Assembly: GCA_016235555.1 (NCBI GenBank)
Contig: JACRKC010000003.1
Span: 1-55,732, forward strand
Direction of reading: 5' to 3'
Origin: Verrucomicrobiota bacterium
GTDB taxonomy: Bacteria > Verrucomicrobiota > Verrucomicrobiia > Opitutales > Opitutaceae
DNA length: 55,732 nt
In this document: piece after piece, positions 45,082 to 54,075 of the stretch
Layout of the letters: every line of letters begins with the position of its first letter
How positions within the stretch are numbered: position 1 is the stretch's first letter
Made by a program: the position numbers and the translations under genes
Notes under the pieces: generated by a model
What the model was told of the DNA's origin: nothing
Database searches by the model: none
What the model saw: only the letters and a program-made list of their open reading frames with translations

Positions 45082-48000
45082 ATGCCCCACTCCTCCTGGC
45101 GCGCGCTTGGCGCGTTGCTTTTCCTGCTCGTCCTGAGCGCGGCGCATGGCGCCGATTCCACCGCCACCGGCGTCGTCACCGGCAAGGCCACCAACGTCGC
45201 CACGGGCGACGTGCTGCCCAATGTCGTCGTCTCCATCGACGGCACCAACAATCAGGTCACCACCGACCTTGAAGGCACCTACCGGATCACGGTGCCAAAC
45301 GGAATCGTCCAACTCGTCGCACGGTATCCCGGCCTCGACGATATGCGCCTCACCGTGGATGTGCTTCCCGGCCAGACCGTCACCCGCGATTTCTCGCTCA
45401 CCTCGACCATCAAGCTGCTGGATAAATATGTGGTCAGGGGCCTCGCCGAGGGTCAGGCCGCCGCGATCCAGGAGGAGCGCAACGCCGCCAACGTCCGCAC
45501 CGTCGCCGCCATCGACGCTCACGGCAATCCCGGCGCCGCCGTCGGCGAACTCATCCAGCGCCTCGCCGGCGTCGCCATCGATGGCGCGGGCGGCGAGGTC
45601 GGCGCGATCTACGTGCGCGGCATGACGCAGGACTTCTCCTCGCTCATGATCGACGGCGCGCAAATCGCCGTCTCCGGCGGCACCGCGATCAGCAACGGCA
45701 ACGTTTACTTCGGCCAGGTCTCCACCGGCACGCTCGCCGCCGCCGAGGTCATCAAGTCCCCCACGCCCGACATGGATGGCAACGCCATCGCCGGCTACAT
45801 CAACCTCCGCACCAAGCGCGCCTACGACCGCAATCCCGGCCGCATCATCTCGCTCACCCTCGGCACCGCGTGGGCCGATGGCCACGACCACTCCTCCGTC
45901 CCCTATCGCGACAAAGCCGAGTTCGACCTCATCAACCTCAGCTACTCCGACGTCTACTCGATCTTCGGCGGCCGCAACAACCTCGGCGTCGTCGCCACCC
46001 TCCAGCGCAACATCGGCAACGGCCTCATCTCCGAATACGGACCGCGCCAGGCCTCCACCGCGCAGACCGGCTTCTTCGTCGCCGCCGCTGATTCCAACAC
46101 GCCCCTCCAGCGCGCCTACGGCGCCGGTGAATGGGGCGGCATGGGCGAGCAATCACCCTCGCTCAACCTCGGCCTCAACGCCGACTACAAGCTCAGCAAC
46201 GACACCACACTCCACGTCAAGAGCACCTACAACCGCGGCAAGCGCCGCAGCGGCAGCTGGCCCTCCTACTTCCGCTGGAAACTCGCCACCACCGCCACCG
46301 CGGCGAACTTTCTCCCCGGCTCCACCTACGATCTCGTGCAAGCCCGCAACGGCACGCTCGACCTCGAGTCGGTCCTCTACCTGCGCGAAAGTGAGAGCAC
46401 GACCCTCTCCGGCGGCATCGAGCAGAAGCTCTTCCGCGGCTCCGGCCGCCTCACCGTCGATTTCAACTACTCGCGCAACCGCACGATGTATCCGATGCTC
46501 AATCAGGTGAACGCCCGCGTCACCGGCATCAGCTGGACCCTCGACCGCCGCGGCCACGACGACTGGTTCCCGTCCGTCCTCCAGACCGGCGGTCCCGATT
46601 GGACCAACCCCGCCAGCTACACCGTCCGCCCCGACGCCACGCTCATCACCTACTCCGCCCCGTCCCTGCGCTGGGGCGGACGCGCCGATTTCGAAAAGGA
46701 CTTCGTCCTGCGCGTCCCCTTCTCGATGAAGCTCGGCGTGAAGGAGGCCAGGTTCTACCAGAAAGCCAACCGCGACCTCTTCTACTACACCTACGCCGGC
46801 CCCGCCACCACGCCCGCCACCGGCGGCATCTCGCGCTGGGTCGGCTACAACATGAAGATGTCCGACGGCCACTACGGCCCCTTCCCCTTCCTCCAGCTCC
46901 CGCAGACCGGCCTGACCAACGACCTCTTCGCCGACCGCAGCAACTGGACCCAGACCGCCGCCGACGTCTGGAACACCCACTACCAAGGCCTGCTCAACGA
47001 CGCCTGGTTCCACGAGACGATCGACGCCGCCTACGTCCAGTTCAGCACCAAGCTCGGCCGCCTCCGCGTCGTCACCGGCCTGCGCGTCGAGGAGACGACC
47101 ACCTCCGGCACCAACTACAAACGCGTCTCCAACACCACCAACAACAACCTCACCACCGTCACGCCTGAAGCCGCCCGCCTCCGCGCCCTCGACAACTTCC
47201 GCGGCTTCTTCACCTCCGGCACCAATTACCGCAACACCTACCCCGGCCTCCACCTCGTCTACGGCCTCTCCGCCAACACCCAGGCCCGCGCCAGCTACTC
47301 CAAATCGATCACGCGACCGACGCCCACCCTCCTGCTGCCGTCGGTCGTGCCCGACGAAACCAACCAGCGGCTCACCGCGGGCAATCCCAACCTGCGCCCC
47401 TACACCTCCGATAATTTCGACGTCTCGATCGCCCGTTATTTCTCTGGCATCGGCCAACTCTCCGCCGGCGTGTTCCTGAAACAAATCTCCGACTACTTCC
47501 GCTCCTTCCAGACCACCGTCGCCGACGGCCCCGACAACGGTTTCAACGGCGAATACGCCGGCTGGACCGTCACCCAAAACCGCAACATCGGCTCCGCCCG
47601 CATCCGCGGCATCGAGTTGAACTACCAGCAGCAGTTCACCTTCCTCCCCGGCGAACTCCGCGGTCTCGGCACCTACGCCAACTTCACCTACCTCGACACG
47701 AAGGGCGACTACGGCTCCACCACCACCGGCACCCGGCTCCCCAACCTCACGCCCCGCAGCGCCAACGCCGGCGTCACCTGGCGCGGCCACGGCCTCGACC
47801 TGCGCATCATGATGAACTACCGGAGCGAGTTCTACCGCAGCTCCACGTCAGGCAGCTTCGGCAGCGGCGCCGGTGTGCTCCCCGGCACCATGTTCTACGA
47901 GATTTTCCAGCACGAGCGCACGCTCTGGGACTTCAAGGCCCAATACACCGTCAACCGCACCTACAGCCTCTTCTTCGACCTCTACAACCTGACGAACGAT

Positions 48001-48102
48001 CTCAACAACAACGACTATCTCCACGCCTGGGGCCGGAAGATCCCCAGCTACTCCGCCGGCCCCGGCACGAGCTACAAGTTCGGCGTGACCGCCCGCTACT
48101 GA
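45082..48102 (+). CDS. TonB-dependent receptor with carboxypeptidase-like N-domain
   Basis: A 1006-residue outer-membrane receptor. A signal peptide (GALLFLLVLSAAHGA) is followed by a carboxypeptidase-regulatory-like domain (about 28-115: GVVTGKATNVATGDVLPNVVVS, GTYRITVPNGIVQLVARYPG), a plug (about 120-240: VRGLAEGQAAAIQEERNAANV, IYVRGMTQDFSSLMIDG, NAIAGYINLRTKRAY) and a barrel ending in KFGVTARY. The TonB box region is near KLLDKYVVRG. This arrangement resembles SusC-like polysaccharide receptors, although there is no SusD partner. The divergent PQQ dehydrogenase hints at a joint sugar-related role. A REP unit follows the stop codon. Confidence 0.9.
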   Translation: MPHSSWRALGALLFLLVLSAAHGADSTATGVVTGKATNVATGDVLPNVVVSIDGTNNQVTTDLEGTYRITVPNGIVQLVARYPGLDDMRLTVDVLPGQTVTRDFSLTSTIKLLDKYVVRGLAEGQAAAIQEERNAANVRTVAAIDAHGNPGAAVGELIQRLAGVAIDGAGGEVGAIYVRGMTQDFSSLMIDGAQIAVSGGTAISNGNVYFGQVSTGTLAAAEVIKSPTPDMDGNAIAGYINLRTKRAYDRNPGRIISLTLGTAWADGHDHSSVPYRDKAEFDLINLSYSDVYSIFGGRNNLGVVATLQRNIGNGLISEYGPRQASTAQTGFFVAAADSNTPLQRAYGAGEWGGMGEQSPSLNLGLNADYKLSNDTTLHVKSTYNRGKRRSGSWPSYFRWKLATTATAANFLPGSTYDLVQARNGTLDLESVLYLRESESTTLSGGIEQKLFRGSGRLTVDFNYSRNRTMYPMLNQVNARVTGISWTLDRRGHDDWFPSVLQTGGPDWTNPASYTVRPDATLITYSAPSLRWGGRADFEKDFVLRVPFSMKLGVKEARFYQKANRDLFYYTYAGPATTPATGGISRWVGYNMKMSDGHYGPFPFLQLPQTGLTNDLFADRSNWTQTAADVWNTHYQGLLNDAWFHETIDAAYVQFSTKLGRLRVVTGLRVEETTTSGTNYKRVSNTTNNNLTTVTPEAARLRALDNFRGFFTSGTNYRNTYPGLHLVYGLSANTQARASYSKSITRPTPTLLLPSVVPDETNQRLTAGNPNLRPYTSDNFDVSIARYFSGIGQLSAGVFLKQISDYFRSFQTTVADGPDNGFNGEYAGWTVTQNRNIGSARIRGIELNYQQQFTFLPGELRGLGTYANFTYLDTKGDYGSTTTGTRLPNLTPRSANAGVTWRGHGLDLRIMMNYRSEFYRSSTSGSFGSGAGVLPGTMFYEIFQHERTLWDFKAQYTVNRTYSLFFDLYNLTNDLNNNDYLHAWGRKIPSYSAGPGTSYKFGVTARY

Positions 48103-48112
48103 GCCGGAAGTC

Positions 48113-48135
48113 GTGGCCGAGGCGTCCCGCCTCGT
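48113..48135 (+). repeat. REP unit (family 3, GTGG foot)
   Basis: GTGG, then a CCGAGGCG/CGCCTCGT stem with loop TCC, with one mismatch. It lies between the converging TonB receptor and hsdS genes and marks the edge of the lower-G+C restriction-modification region. Confidence 0.6.
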
Positions 48136-48148
48136 TGCAGGACATTCT

Positions 48149-49657
48149 TCACTTTTTGCGATCGCGCGGTGAGACGCTTACCGGCGCGACATGTGTGAGA
48201 TTCTCCCCCGCGACGAACTGAGCAATAAGCGCCTCGGCCTCGGTAGCGATTTCTGTCTCTATGATATCGGCACGAGCACGCGATTCAGCGCTACGTTCGG
48301 CGAGTTCCGCGATGGCGTTCTCGTCAGCTGTGGAAAGGCGAACCACTTCGAGTGATTCTAGATCGGCGACCTCGATTTCTGGGATACTGGAACCATAAGG
48401 CAGGGCCTTGATGATTGGCCGTCCATGGGTGGGGTGCGACAGTGCCGTCAGTAAGTAACCGACGCGCATCGTCGCATCACTTCGAGGTGCGAGGCGGATG
48501 ACGTGATCCGATATGACTTTCCCTCGGTGCCATGCGCCAGCGATCACGAGACTGCCGTTGATGCCGTAGATTTGTCCAGAACGCGCAACCAGTAGCCAAC
48601 CCGGCTCTACGCGACCTCGGTTACGGTCGCCAAAGTCACCATCCGCGATTCGTTTCTCAATATCGGGGTTTAACTCAAACAAATCTCCGCTATCAACAAA
48701 CTCGACGCCATCTGATGCCGGGATGCGCCGAAAACGTGCAGGAAGCCACGCATCGAATCCAGCATCCCTAATCTTGGTCATTCCCACGCCGCATTTCCGC
48801 CAGTGCCTGACGAGACCCGCAGCCAGCGGATTGTGAAACTGCGAATCGAATCTACGGCGGCAAGAAGTGAGCGCCTGCTTCGCATGGATTTCAAATCCAG
48901 TCTCTCCGTTATCACCGGGCTTATACTCGCCAAGAGCGTTTTCGAAAAGCGCCTCAGCTTTGATTGTGTCTGCGTGGGCGGCATCACGGAGATCGAGAAT
49001 TTCCGCCACGCGGTCGGCGAAGTGTTTGCGCCACCGGTCAGGCACTTCGGGAATCGGTAGCGCGTCAAGGTGCGACGTTTCGAGATGCTTGATGATATGG
49101 CCATATTTCGCGCCCGTCATCATTGCGCGAACTTTCGGCGCGCGAAGGTAGGCGTAAATCCAGCCGTGCATTTCAGTCTCGAGCGCCTTGATGCGCAGCA
49201 GGTCGTGCGAGATGAGAGCGTCTTCGTGTGGGACGAAGGCCAGGGTGGCACGTCCAACAGCGCCCGAGCAAGTGACGAGAATCTGTCCGCGTTTCACAAA
49301 GCGCGTTTGGGCGTTGTGGGTGCGCTCAAGTGCGAGCCATTTTCTCGGAATCGGGCGCAAATCGAAAACCTGGGTCGCGGCGAGGAACGGTCTACCGACG
49401 TCCCGAGCAACTTGAATGCCTTTCAGTCGCAGTGGCTGCCAAACATTCGCTAGCTTCTTTAGGGGAACCCAACCGCCCACCTTGGACTCGATCGAAATCC
49501 TAACTCCGTAGCCGCTCGAAAGGTAAGTTTCGGCCTCCATTCGTCGATCACCGTTGCGGAGGAATAGACTTGAAAGCACCGTCCAAGACTCCGCGTGGTA
49601 GGCGGGTCTGACATCCGGCACTGCGCGCGACTGAGTTACCCTAGCTCGGAGAGCCAT
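48149..49657 (-). CDS. DNA specificity subunit (HsdS-like)
   Basis: A 502-residue protein with two target-recognition regions separated by a helical spacer (RVAEILDLRDAAHADTIKAEALF, residues about 213-235, and a C-terminal helix AELAERSAESRARADIIETEI). The pattern GQILVTCSGAVGRATLAF and the later GWLLVARSGQIYGINGSLV are the typical HsdS words. It pairs with the fused nuclease-methyltransferase gene, which it overlaps by 22 bp. Together the subunits would recognise a bipartite site. The ATG at 49657 gives a 39-residue N-terminal extension before MEAETYLSSGYG; a start at 49540 is possible. Base composition is lower in G+C than in neighbouring genes (32 G+C of 60 at 49081-49140), which suggests horizontal acquisition. 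Confidence 0.85.
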   Translation of the reverse strand: MALRARVTQSRAVPDVRPAYHAESWTVLSSLFLRNGDRRMEAETYLSSGYGVRISIESKVGGWVPLKKLANVWQPLRLKGIQVARDVGRPFLAATQVFDLRPIPRKWLALERTHNAQTRFVKRGQILVTCSGAVGRATLAFVPHEDALISHDLLRIKALETEMHGWIYAYLRAPKVRAMMTGAKYGHIIKHLETSHLDALPIPEVPDRWRKHFADRVAEILDLRDAAHADTIKAEALFENALGEYKPGDNGETGFEIHAKQALTSCRRRFDSQFHNPLAAGLVRHWRKCGVGMTKIRDAGFDAWLPARFRRIPASDGVEFVDSGDLFELNPDIEKRIADGDFGDRNRGRVEPGWLLVARSGQIYGINGSLVIAGAWHRGKVISDHVIRLAPRSDATMRVGYLLTALSHPTHGRPIIKALPYGSSIPEIEVADLESLEVVRLSTADENAIAELAERSAESRARADIIETEIATEAEALIAQFVAGENLTHVAPVSVSPRDRKK

Positions 49658-51594
49658 TTTTGGAAAGCGAGGGCGATTTGCTGGGTGTTATCGTCCACGA
49701 CTTTTCGCCGTGTCTTTTGTTCGCGAACGACAGTTTTTCCATCCTCAATCTCGACCACGCGCTCAACGACTTCCTCGGCGATCTCGTTACCATGCTTGTC
49801 GCGCACATAGGTGACATTACCCCGCTTGTCGTGGCCGATATGGTTGGCCAGCGCCATGAACACAGGATAGTCATTCATCTGCTCCGCGGCATGCTCGACG
49901 GCGATGAGATCCCCAGATTTCCGTTCCAAGACGAGCACGCTGGTTTGAATATGAACGCGGGGTTCGAACGCTTCGCCGTGCAGATCGATACTGGCAAGTA
50001 TTCGGCAGTGCCGCAGAATCCACTCGCGCACGTAACCGAGACCTGGTGAACCGAGAATACCGTCAGGCAGCACGATGGCCATTCGCCCTGAGCCTGGCTT
50101 GAGCAAGCGAACACATCGCTCAATGAAAAGGCGTTCGGGTGGTTGCGACTTGTGGAGTTCAGACCCCATGCCCCAACGATCGTTGTCGGCATCGTAGGTC
50201 CACACGTGGCCGAGATCGTATTGTTCGAGGATGGAAGGGTCGTCGATCGGCAGCTTTGCCCCAAAGGGTGGATTGGTAAAAATGAGGTCCACCTTTCCGA
50301 ACAGGTTGCGTTCGCGTAGCTCGTCCTCCCAACGCTGCGGATGCTCCAAAGAATTCGCCCGGTAGAGGCCGCCCGCTCCGTCGTTGTTCATCACCATGTT
50401 CATCTTCGACGCCTTCACGAGGTCGGGATTGATGTCTATGCCGACAATGTAGCGGCTGGCATATCGGGCGATGCGGCTGCGGGCGGCTTCGTCCTTGCGC
50501 TTATCGCTGCCTCCGCGCTCATGCTCCTCCGCAAAGATCCTATTGATGACGTGATTCATCGCCGTGATCAGGAACCCGCCAGTGCCGCAACTTGGATCCA
50601 TCACAAGTTGCTTTTCACCTGGGTCGAGCATCGTCACCGCCATCTGGCAGATGTTGCGCGGCGTGAAAAACTCACCGCGATCGCCCGCGAGGTTGCTGCC
50701 GACAACGGCTTCATAGGCGTGGCCCTTCACATCTACTTCGCTCTCCAGCAGGGAATACATCTGTAGCTGGGAAACGAGGTAGGCGAGTGCCCGCGGCTCC
50801 ATGTCTACTGTATCGTTCGCCTTGAAAATGTTTCCGAACTCAGCTTTCACCGCCGCGAAGAGTTTATCCAGGCGGACTTTCACCTTCAAAGGGCCGTTGA
50901 TGCCGTGGCGCTCGTTGGCGGCAGCGTAAAACTCCAGCGGATTCGAATTCCGCTCGTCGTAGATTTTGCAGAAGATAAGCTGCAACAGATCCCAGAAGGC
51001 GTCGGGCTTCTTCTTGCCGGTCGCGACATGGATGTAGTCGTGACAACGGCGGAAGCAGAAGAGCAGTGCGTCGGAGCTAGCAGGCTTCAGCTGATCAACC
51101 GTGGGGCGTTCAGCGTCATCCGGCGTTTCGCCGCAGCTCGGAATGTCTGGAATGTCGTCCTCAAACTCGACTCTGCCTCCACGCTCGACCCGACGGAAGC
51201 AGTGTCGCTCGATGCCATTCGTCCACATCCCGTATGTGGCATTCGGGCAGACAGCGAGGTAGCTCTTGAGTTGTTCTACTCCGTCCTTCTTGTCCGATGA
51301 TCGTATCTTGTCTGACTTGCACTCAACGATGATGAAGGCGTTCTCCTGCGCCGCTTCTTCCCCCTCCGGAAACACGACAAGGTCGGCACGCGGCTTTTTG
51401 CTGCCAACCTTCAGGCTGAACTCCACGGCAATATCGCGTTTCGCGTAGCCGTATTCGCGGACGAGCGACTTGGCGATCTCCTGGCGGACGTATTCCTCTG
51501 GCGTTTCTTCGCGTTGCGTGACGCCGTCGATGTAGTCGAGGAGCTTTCCTTGAGCGACGATTACGGCGTTGGGGACTGGAATCAAAGCGGGCAT
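49636..51594 (-). CDS. Fused nuclease-N6-adenine methyltransferase (BcgI-like)
   Basis: A 652-residue protein. The N-terminal 130 residues look like a PD-(D/E)xK nuclease: Glu39 in VRQEI, Asp71 in RADLVVF and ECK at 91-93 in IIVECKSD. The rest is an HsdM-type methyltransferase with SAM motif DPSCGTGGF (about 333-341) and NPPF (about 441-444), which marks an amino-methylase. No separate HsdR helicase is present. A nuclease and methylase on one chain with a separate specificity chain is the layout of BcgI (type IIB). The alternative is a truncated type I system in which the N-domain only resembles HsdR_N. The ATG at 51594 was chosen; the frame runs 60 bases further upstream. Lower G+C than flanking genes. 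Confidence 0.82.
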   Translation of the reverse strand: MPALIPVPNAVIVAQGKLLDYIDGVTQREETPEEYVRQEIAKSLVREYGYAKRDIAVEFSLKVGSKKPRADLVVFPEGEEAAQENAFIIVECKSDKIRSSDKKDGVEQLKSYLAVCPNATYGMWTNGIERHCFRRVERGGRVEFEDDIPDIPSCGETPDDAERPTVDQLKPASSDALLFCFRRCHDYIHVATGKKKPDAFWDLLQLIFCKIYDERNSNPLEFYAAANERHGINGPLKVKVRLDKLFAAVKAEFGNIFKANDTVDMEPRALAYLVSQLQMYSLLESEVDVKGHAYEAVVGSNLAGDRGEFFTPRNICQMAVTMLDPGEKQLVMDPSCGTGGFLITAMNHVINRIFAEEHERGGSDKRKDEAARSRIARYASRYIVGIDINPDLVKASKMNMVMNNDGAGGLYRANSLEHPQRWEDELRERNLFGKVDLIFTNPPFGAKLPIDDPSILEQYDLGHVWTYDADNDRWGMGSELHKSQPPERLFIERCVRLLKPGSGRMAIVLPDGILGSPGLGYVREWILRHCRILASIDLHGEAFEPRVHIQTSVLVLERKSGDLIAVEHAAEQMNDYPVFMALANHIGHDKRGNVTYVRDKHGNEIAEEVVERVVEIEDGKTVVREQKTRRKVVDDNTQQIALAFQKWLSELG

Positions 51595-51637
51595 TTTCGC
51601 TGGGCGAAACTTTGCCTGCTGCCCCGAAAAACGAAGA

Positions 51638-51659
51638 GGGGCGTGTCTACACACGCCCC
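51638..51659. repeat. Stem-loop upstream of the nuclease-methylase gene
   Basis: GGGGCGTGT (51638-51646) pairs perfectly with ACACGCCCC (51651-51659) around CTAC. It lies 44 bp upstream of the start codon. A second short hairpin (CGCCCCC/GGGGGCG) is at 51703-51720. Either could be a control site or another repeat. Confidence 0.5.
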
Positions 51660-51995
51660 GAGACAGGCACCTTGGAGAGCCTACGAAGGAGCGCTATCGA
51701 CACGCCCCCAGTCGGGGGCGTTGCGTCGATGCGCCGTCCTTCGATGTCGAAATTTCCAAGGTTTCGTCTCGGACAGCAGCCGAAGCTACGCGAAATAGAT
51801 TGTTGGAGTGAGGTTAGTTCGTGGTGGAGATGGCGGTTGAAAAAAAGATGCGTTTGGGATGCCACTCGCCGACGCCGTGTGCAAGCGCGGCGTTCAACAT
51901 CTCCCCTTTCGGGCGAATCGTAGCTTCTTGCAGCACGTCGAAAGGAGGGCGGCCGCTCCTCGGGCGGCCCGGGACGGGCGGAGCCAAAACGCGCT

Positions 51996-52018
51996 GGCCG
52001 GGCGCGGAGCGCCCGGCC
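51996..52018. repeat. GC-rich stem-loop
   Basis: GGCCGGGCG (51996-52004) pairs with CGCCCGGCC (52010-52018), loop CGGAG. It lies in the repeat-rich gap and has no recognisable T-run. Confidence 0.5.
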
Positions 52019-52064
52019 CACCTGTCAGCGCAGTCACATTGTAGCCACGAACTCGGACAGTTGA

Positions 52065-52183
52065 GGTGGAGCGCGTTGCCCCCCCAACACGCTGGTTTGA
52101 AGGTGGGAGCGGGTTTATCCCGCGACTCGTCGGGGCGTAAAGCCCCTCCCACAAAAAGTGCGGTGGGGGCAACGCGCTCCACC
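52065..52183. repeat. Nested REP block (GTGG feet)
   Basis: The outer arms (52065-52083 and 52165-52183) read GGTGGAGCGCGTTGCCCCC and its reverse complement. A second pair lies inside (52103-52152): GTGGGAGCGGG/CCCGC and GGGGC/GCCCC CTCCCAC, each a small hairpin with a GTGG foot. The inner pair looks inserted into the outer one. Confidence 0.7.
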
Positions 52184-52251
52184 GCCGCACTGCGCGGCGA
52201 CGAATGAGCCTGAGTTCGACTGCACGATTCCGACTGAGACGCCCCATCACC

Positions 52252-53715
52252 TCACTCCGTGTGCCGCTTCGCCTTGGAGCCGCCGCCCTTCCAGATGTCC
52301 CACTTGGGCTCGGCGTAGCGGTTGAAGAATTCGTCGATGCGCGCGGCGAGCTCCGCGCGTTTTGCCTCGGTGCCCGGCTGGCCGTGGAGGTTCGCACGCT
52401 CCATCGGGTCGCGCTTCATGTCGTAGAGCTCGAACGGACCCGCCGGATGCCGGAGCACCAGTTTCCAGTCGTCGGTGCGCACGGCCCGCACGGTTTCCAT
52501 TTCATAGAACATGATGTTCTCCCACGGCATCGTCTTGCCTCGCAGCACGGGCGCGAAACTCCGCCCCGGCGATCTGGGCGAAGTCGGCATCCTGTCGCCG
52601 AGGCCGAGATGATTCAGCACCGTCGGCAGAAAATCGTAGTTGCTCACGATGAAGTCGCTCGTCCGCCCGGCGGAGATCGTTCCGGGCTGCCGGAAGATCA
52701 GCGGAATCTGCATCATCAATTCGTGCGCCGCGATCGGCCGGAAATGATCGCCCATGCCCCACATGCCGTTCTGTCCGCCCATCCAGCCCTGGTCCGCCGC
52801 GTAGACGACCAGCGTGTTGTCATCGAGCCCGAGGCGCCTGAGCGCGGCCATCACCTCGCCCACACCGTCGTCGACGCCGCTCACCTCGGCCGCCGTGCGC
52901 TCCATCGCGTTCTGCGTGTTGTGAAACGCCTTGTTCGCGAACTGCCACGGGTGCATCGGCTCGACCGGGAAACTCGCGAATTTCTTCCCCTTGTAATACG
53001 CGGCGTGCCGGTTGCGCGGCGGATTCTTCATCAGGCCGCCGAGCGCGTAGGGGCCGTTGTAAGCGAGAAACAGGAAGAACGGCCGCGCCCGGTTCTGCTC
53101 GAGGAACTCGATGCCCTTGCGCGTCCAGAGCTCGGTCGTGTAGCCGGCCTCCTTCCGCACCGCGCCGTTTTCGATCACGTCCTGGTTGTAGAATTCGTTC
53201 GTGTGCCCGTCCGGCTTCGTCACCCAGAAGCTGAAGCCCTCCGAGGCGTGCAGGTTGTCGCCGAGGTGCCACTTGCCGCTCAGGCCGCACGTATAGCCCG
53301 CGTCGCGCAGCACTTCGCCGAGCGAGGTGAACTCGCGCAGCGTGTTATAGGCCTGCGGGCCCATCATGAATTTCGGGTCGAGAAACGAGTGCACGCCGTG
53401 CTGCGACGGAATGAGGCCCGTGAGAAACGTCGCGCGCGTGGGCGAGCACACCGGGTTGCTGCTGAGCGCGCGGGTGAAGCGCACGCCCTCCGCCGCGAGC
53501 TGATCGATGTGCGGCGTGCGAATATCGGGATTGCCGTAGCAGCCGAGCGTCCACGCGCCCTGATTGTCGCTCAGGATGAACACGAGGTTCGGCGGGCGGT
53601 CGGCGGCCTGCGCTGTCGCCATTTCCGGTCCCACGAGGAGCCATCCGACCGGCAGCCACGTGGCTGCGAAGGCGGCGATCCCGAGCGCCCGGCGGATCAC
53701 GGCATCGAATTTCAT
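52252..53715 (-). CDS. Secreted sulfatase
   Basis: A 487-residue type I sulfatase. The signal region (IRRALGIAAFAATWLPVGWLLV) is followed by FILSDNQGAWTLGCYGN with the metal-binding Asp50. The active-site motif is CSPTR at 90-94; Cys90 must be converted to formylglycine, so a maturation enzyme must be encoded elsewhere. Further family words are GLSGKWHLGD and FFLFLAYNGPY. C-terminal KLVLRHPAGPFELYDMKRDP also fits. Sulfatases of this kind remove sulfate from sulfated glycans such as marine polysaccharides. Thr replaces the usual Ser in CxPSR, which the maturation system tolerates. The ATG at 53715 begins the signal sequence. Transcribed away from the response regulator downstream of repeat DNA. 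Confidence 0.9.
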   Translation of the reverse strand: MKFDAVIRRALGIAAFAATWLPVGWLLVGPEMATAQAADRPPNLVFILSDNQGAWTLGCYGNPDIRTPHIDQLAAEGVRFTRALSSNPVCSPTRATFLTGLIPSQHGVHSFLDPKFMMGPQAYNTLREFTSLGEVLRDAGYTCGLSGKWHLGDNLHASEGFSFWVTKPDGHTNEFYNQDVIENGAVRKEAGYTTELWTRKGIEFLEQNRARPFFLFLAYNGPYALGGLMKNPPRNRHAAYYKGKKFASFPVEPMHPWQFANKAFHNTQNAMERTAAEVSGVDDGVGEVMAALRRLGLDDNTLVVYAADQGWMGGQNGMWGMGDHFRPIAAHELMMQIPLIFRQPGTISAGRTSDFIVSNYDFLPTVLNHLGLGDRMPTSPRSPGRSFAPVLRGKTMPWENIMFYEMETVRAVRTDDWKLVLRHPAGPFELYDMKRDPMERANLHGQPGTEAKRAELAARIDEFFNRYAEPKWDIWKGGGSKAKRHTE

Positions 53716-54075
53716 GGGGTGGATGCGCCCGCGGGGCGCGGAGCCCGACTTGAGTCGCAATCCGCAGGCTGGTCAACGCCGCGCGCGGCCCGGCCGGACC
53801 TTTTCCACGGTTTTCCGGTTTGGTTTCGCAATGGTAGGTCAGCTCGCTGGCGAGCGCGGTCTGGCGCGCGCCAGCGCGCTAGCCCACACGGGAACGATTG
53901 CGCATTCACCCCGGAAAGTCGCGGGACCTTTTAAACGTCACCCGGGAGTGATGCTCGCAATCGTTCCCGCGGTGCGCCGTCCAATCGTTGTGATTTTCCC
54001 GTCCCGCTGAGAGCCGGTCGGAAACTTGGCGCGGACCGTCTCGGGCTCTCCGGCGACGCGTGGAGACGGACGAAC
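53716..54075. other. Gene-free gap with the inverted 108-bp repeat
   Basis: The 360 bases between the sulfatase and the receiver gene hold the second copy of the repeat found at 2143-2250 and a long inverted repeat at 53890-53970. I see no gene. The segment next to the sulfatase start (53716-53811) should contain its promoter, but none is recognisable. Confidence 0.6.
53812..53919 (-). repeat. 108-bp repeat, inverted copy of 2143-2250
   Basis: In reverse complement it matches the copy near ilvD over its full length. Its last part forms a second inverted repeat with what follows: GGGAACGATTGC (53890-53901) pairs exactly with GCAATCGTTCCC (53959-53970). Confidence 0.7.

Larger units (their letters stand above)
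51595..52251. other. Gene-free gap with hairpins and a possible gene remnant
   Basis: This 657-base gap lies between the restriction-modification genes and the sulfatase. It contains hairpins at 51638-51659, 51703-51720 and 51996-52018, and a nested REP block at 52065-52183. On the minus strand, 51814-51950 reads FDVLQEATIRPKGEMLNAAL and onward as an intact, protein-like stretch ending in a stop codon, but its upstream part runs into repeat sequence; it may be the end of a broken gene. I could not assign any family. Confidence 0.45.

Noticed and set aside
48149-51594. A complete type I system including HsdR
   Set aside because: No helicase-type HsdR gene lies within the window on either side, so only two subunits can be supported.
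51821-52207. 128-codon plus-strand open frame between the restriction genes and the sulfatase
   Set aside because: It is translated across several palindromes and has no family features.
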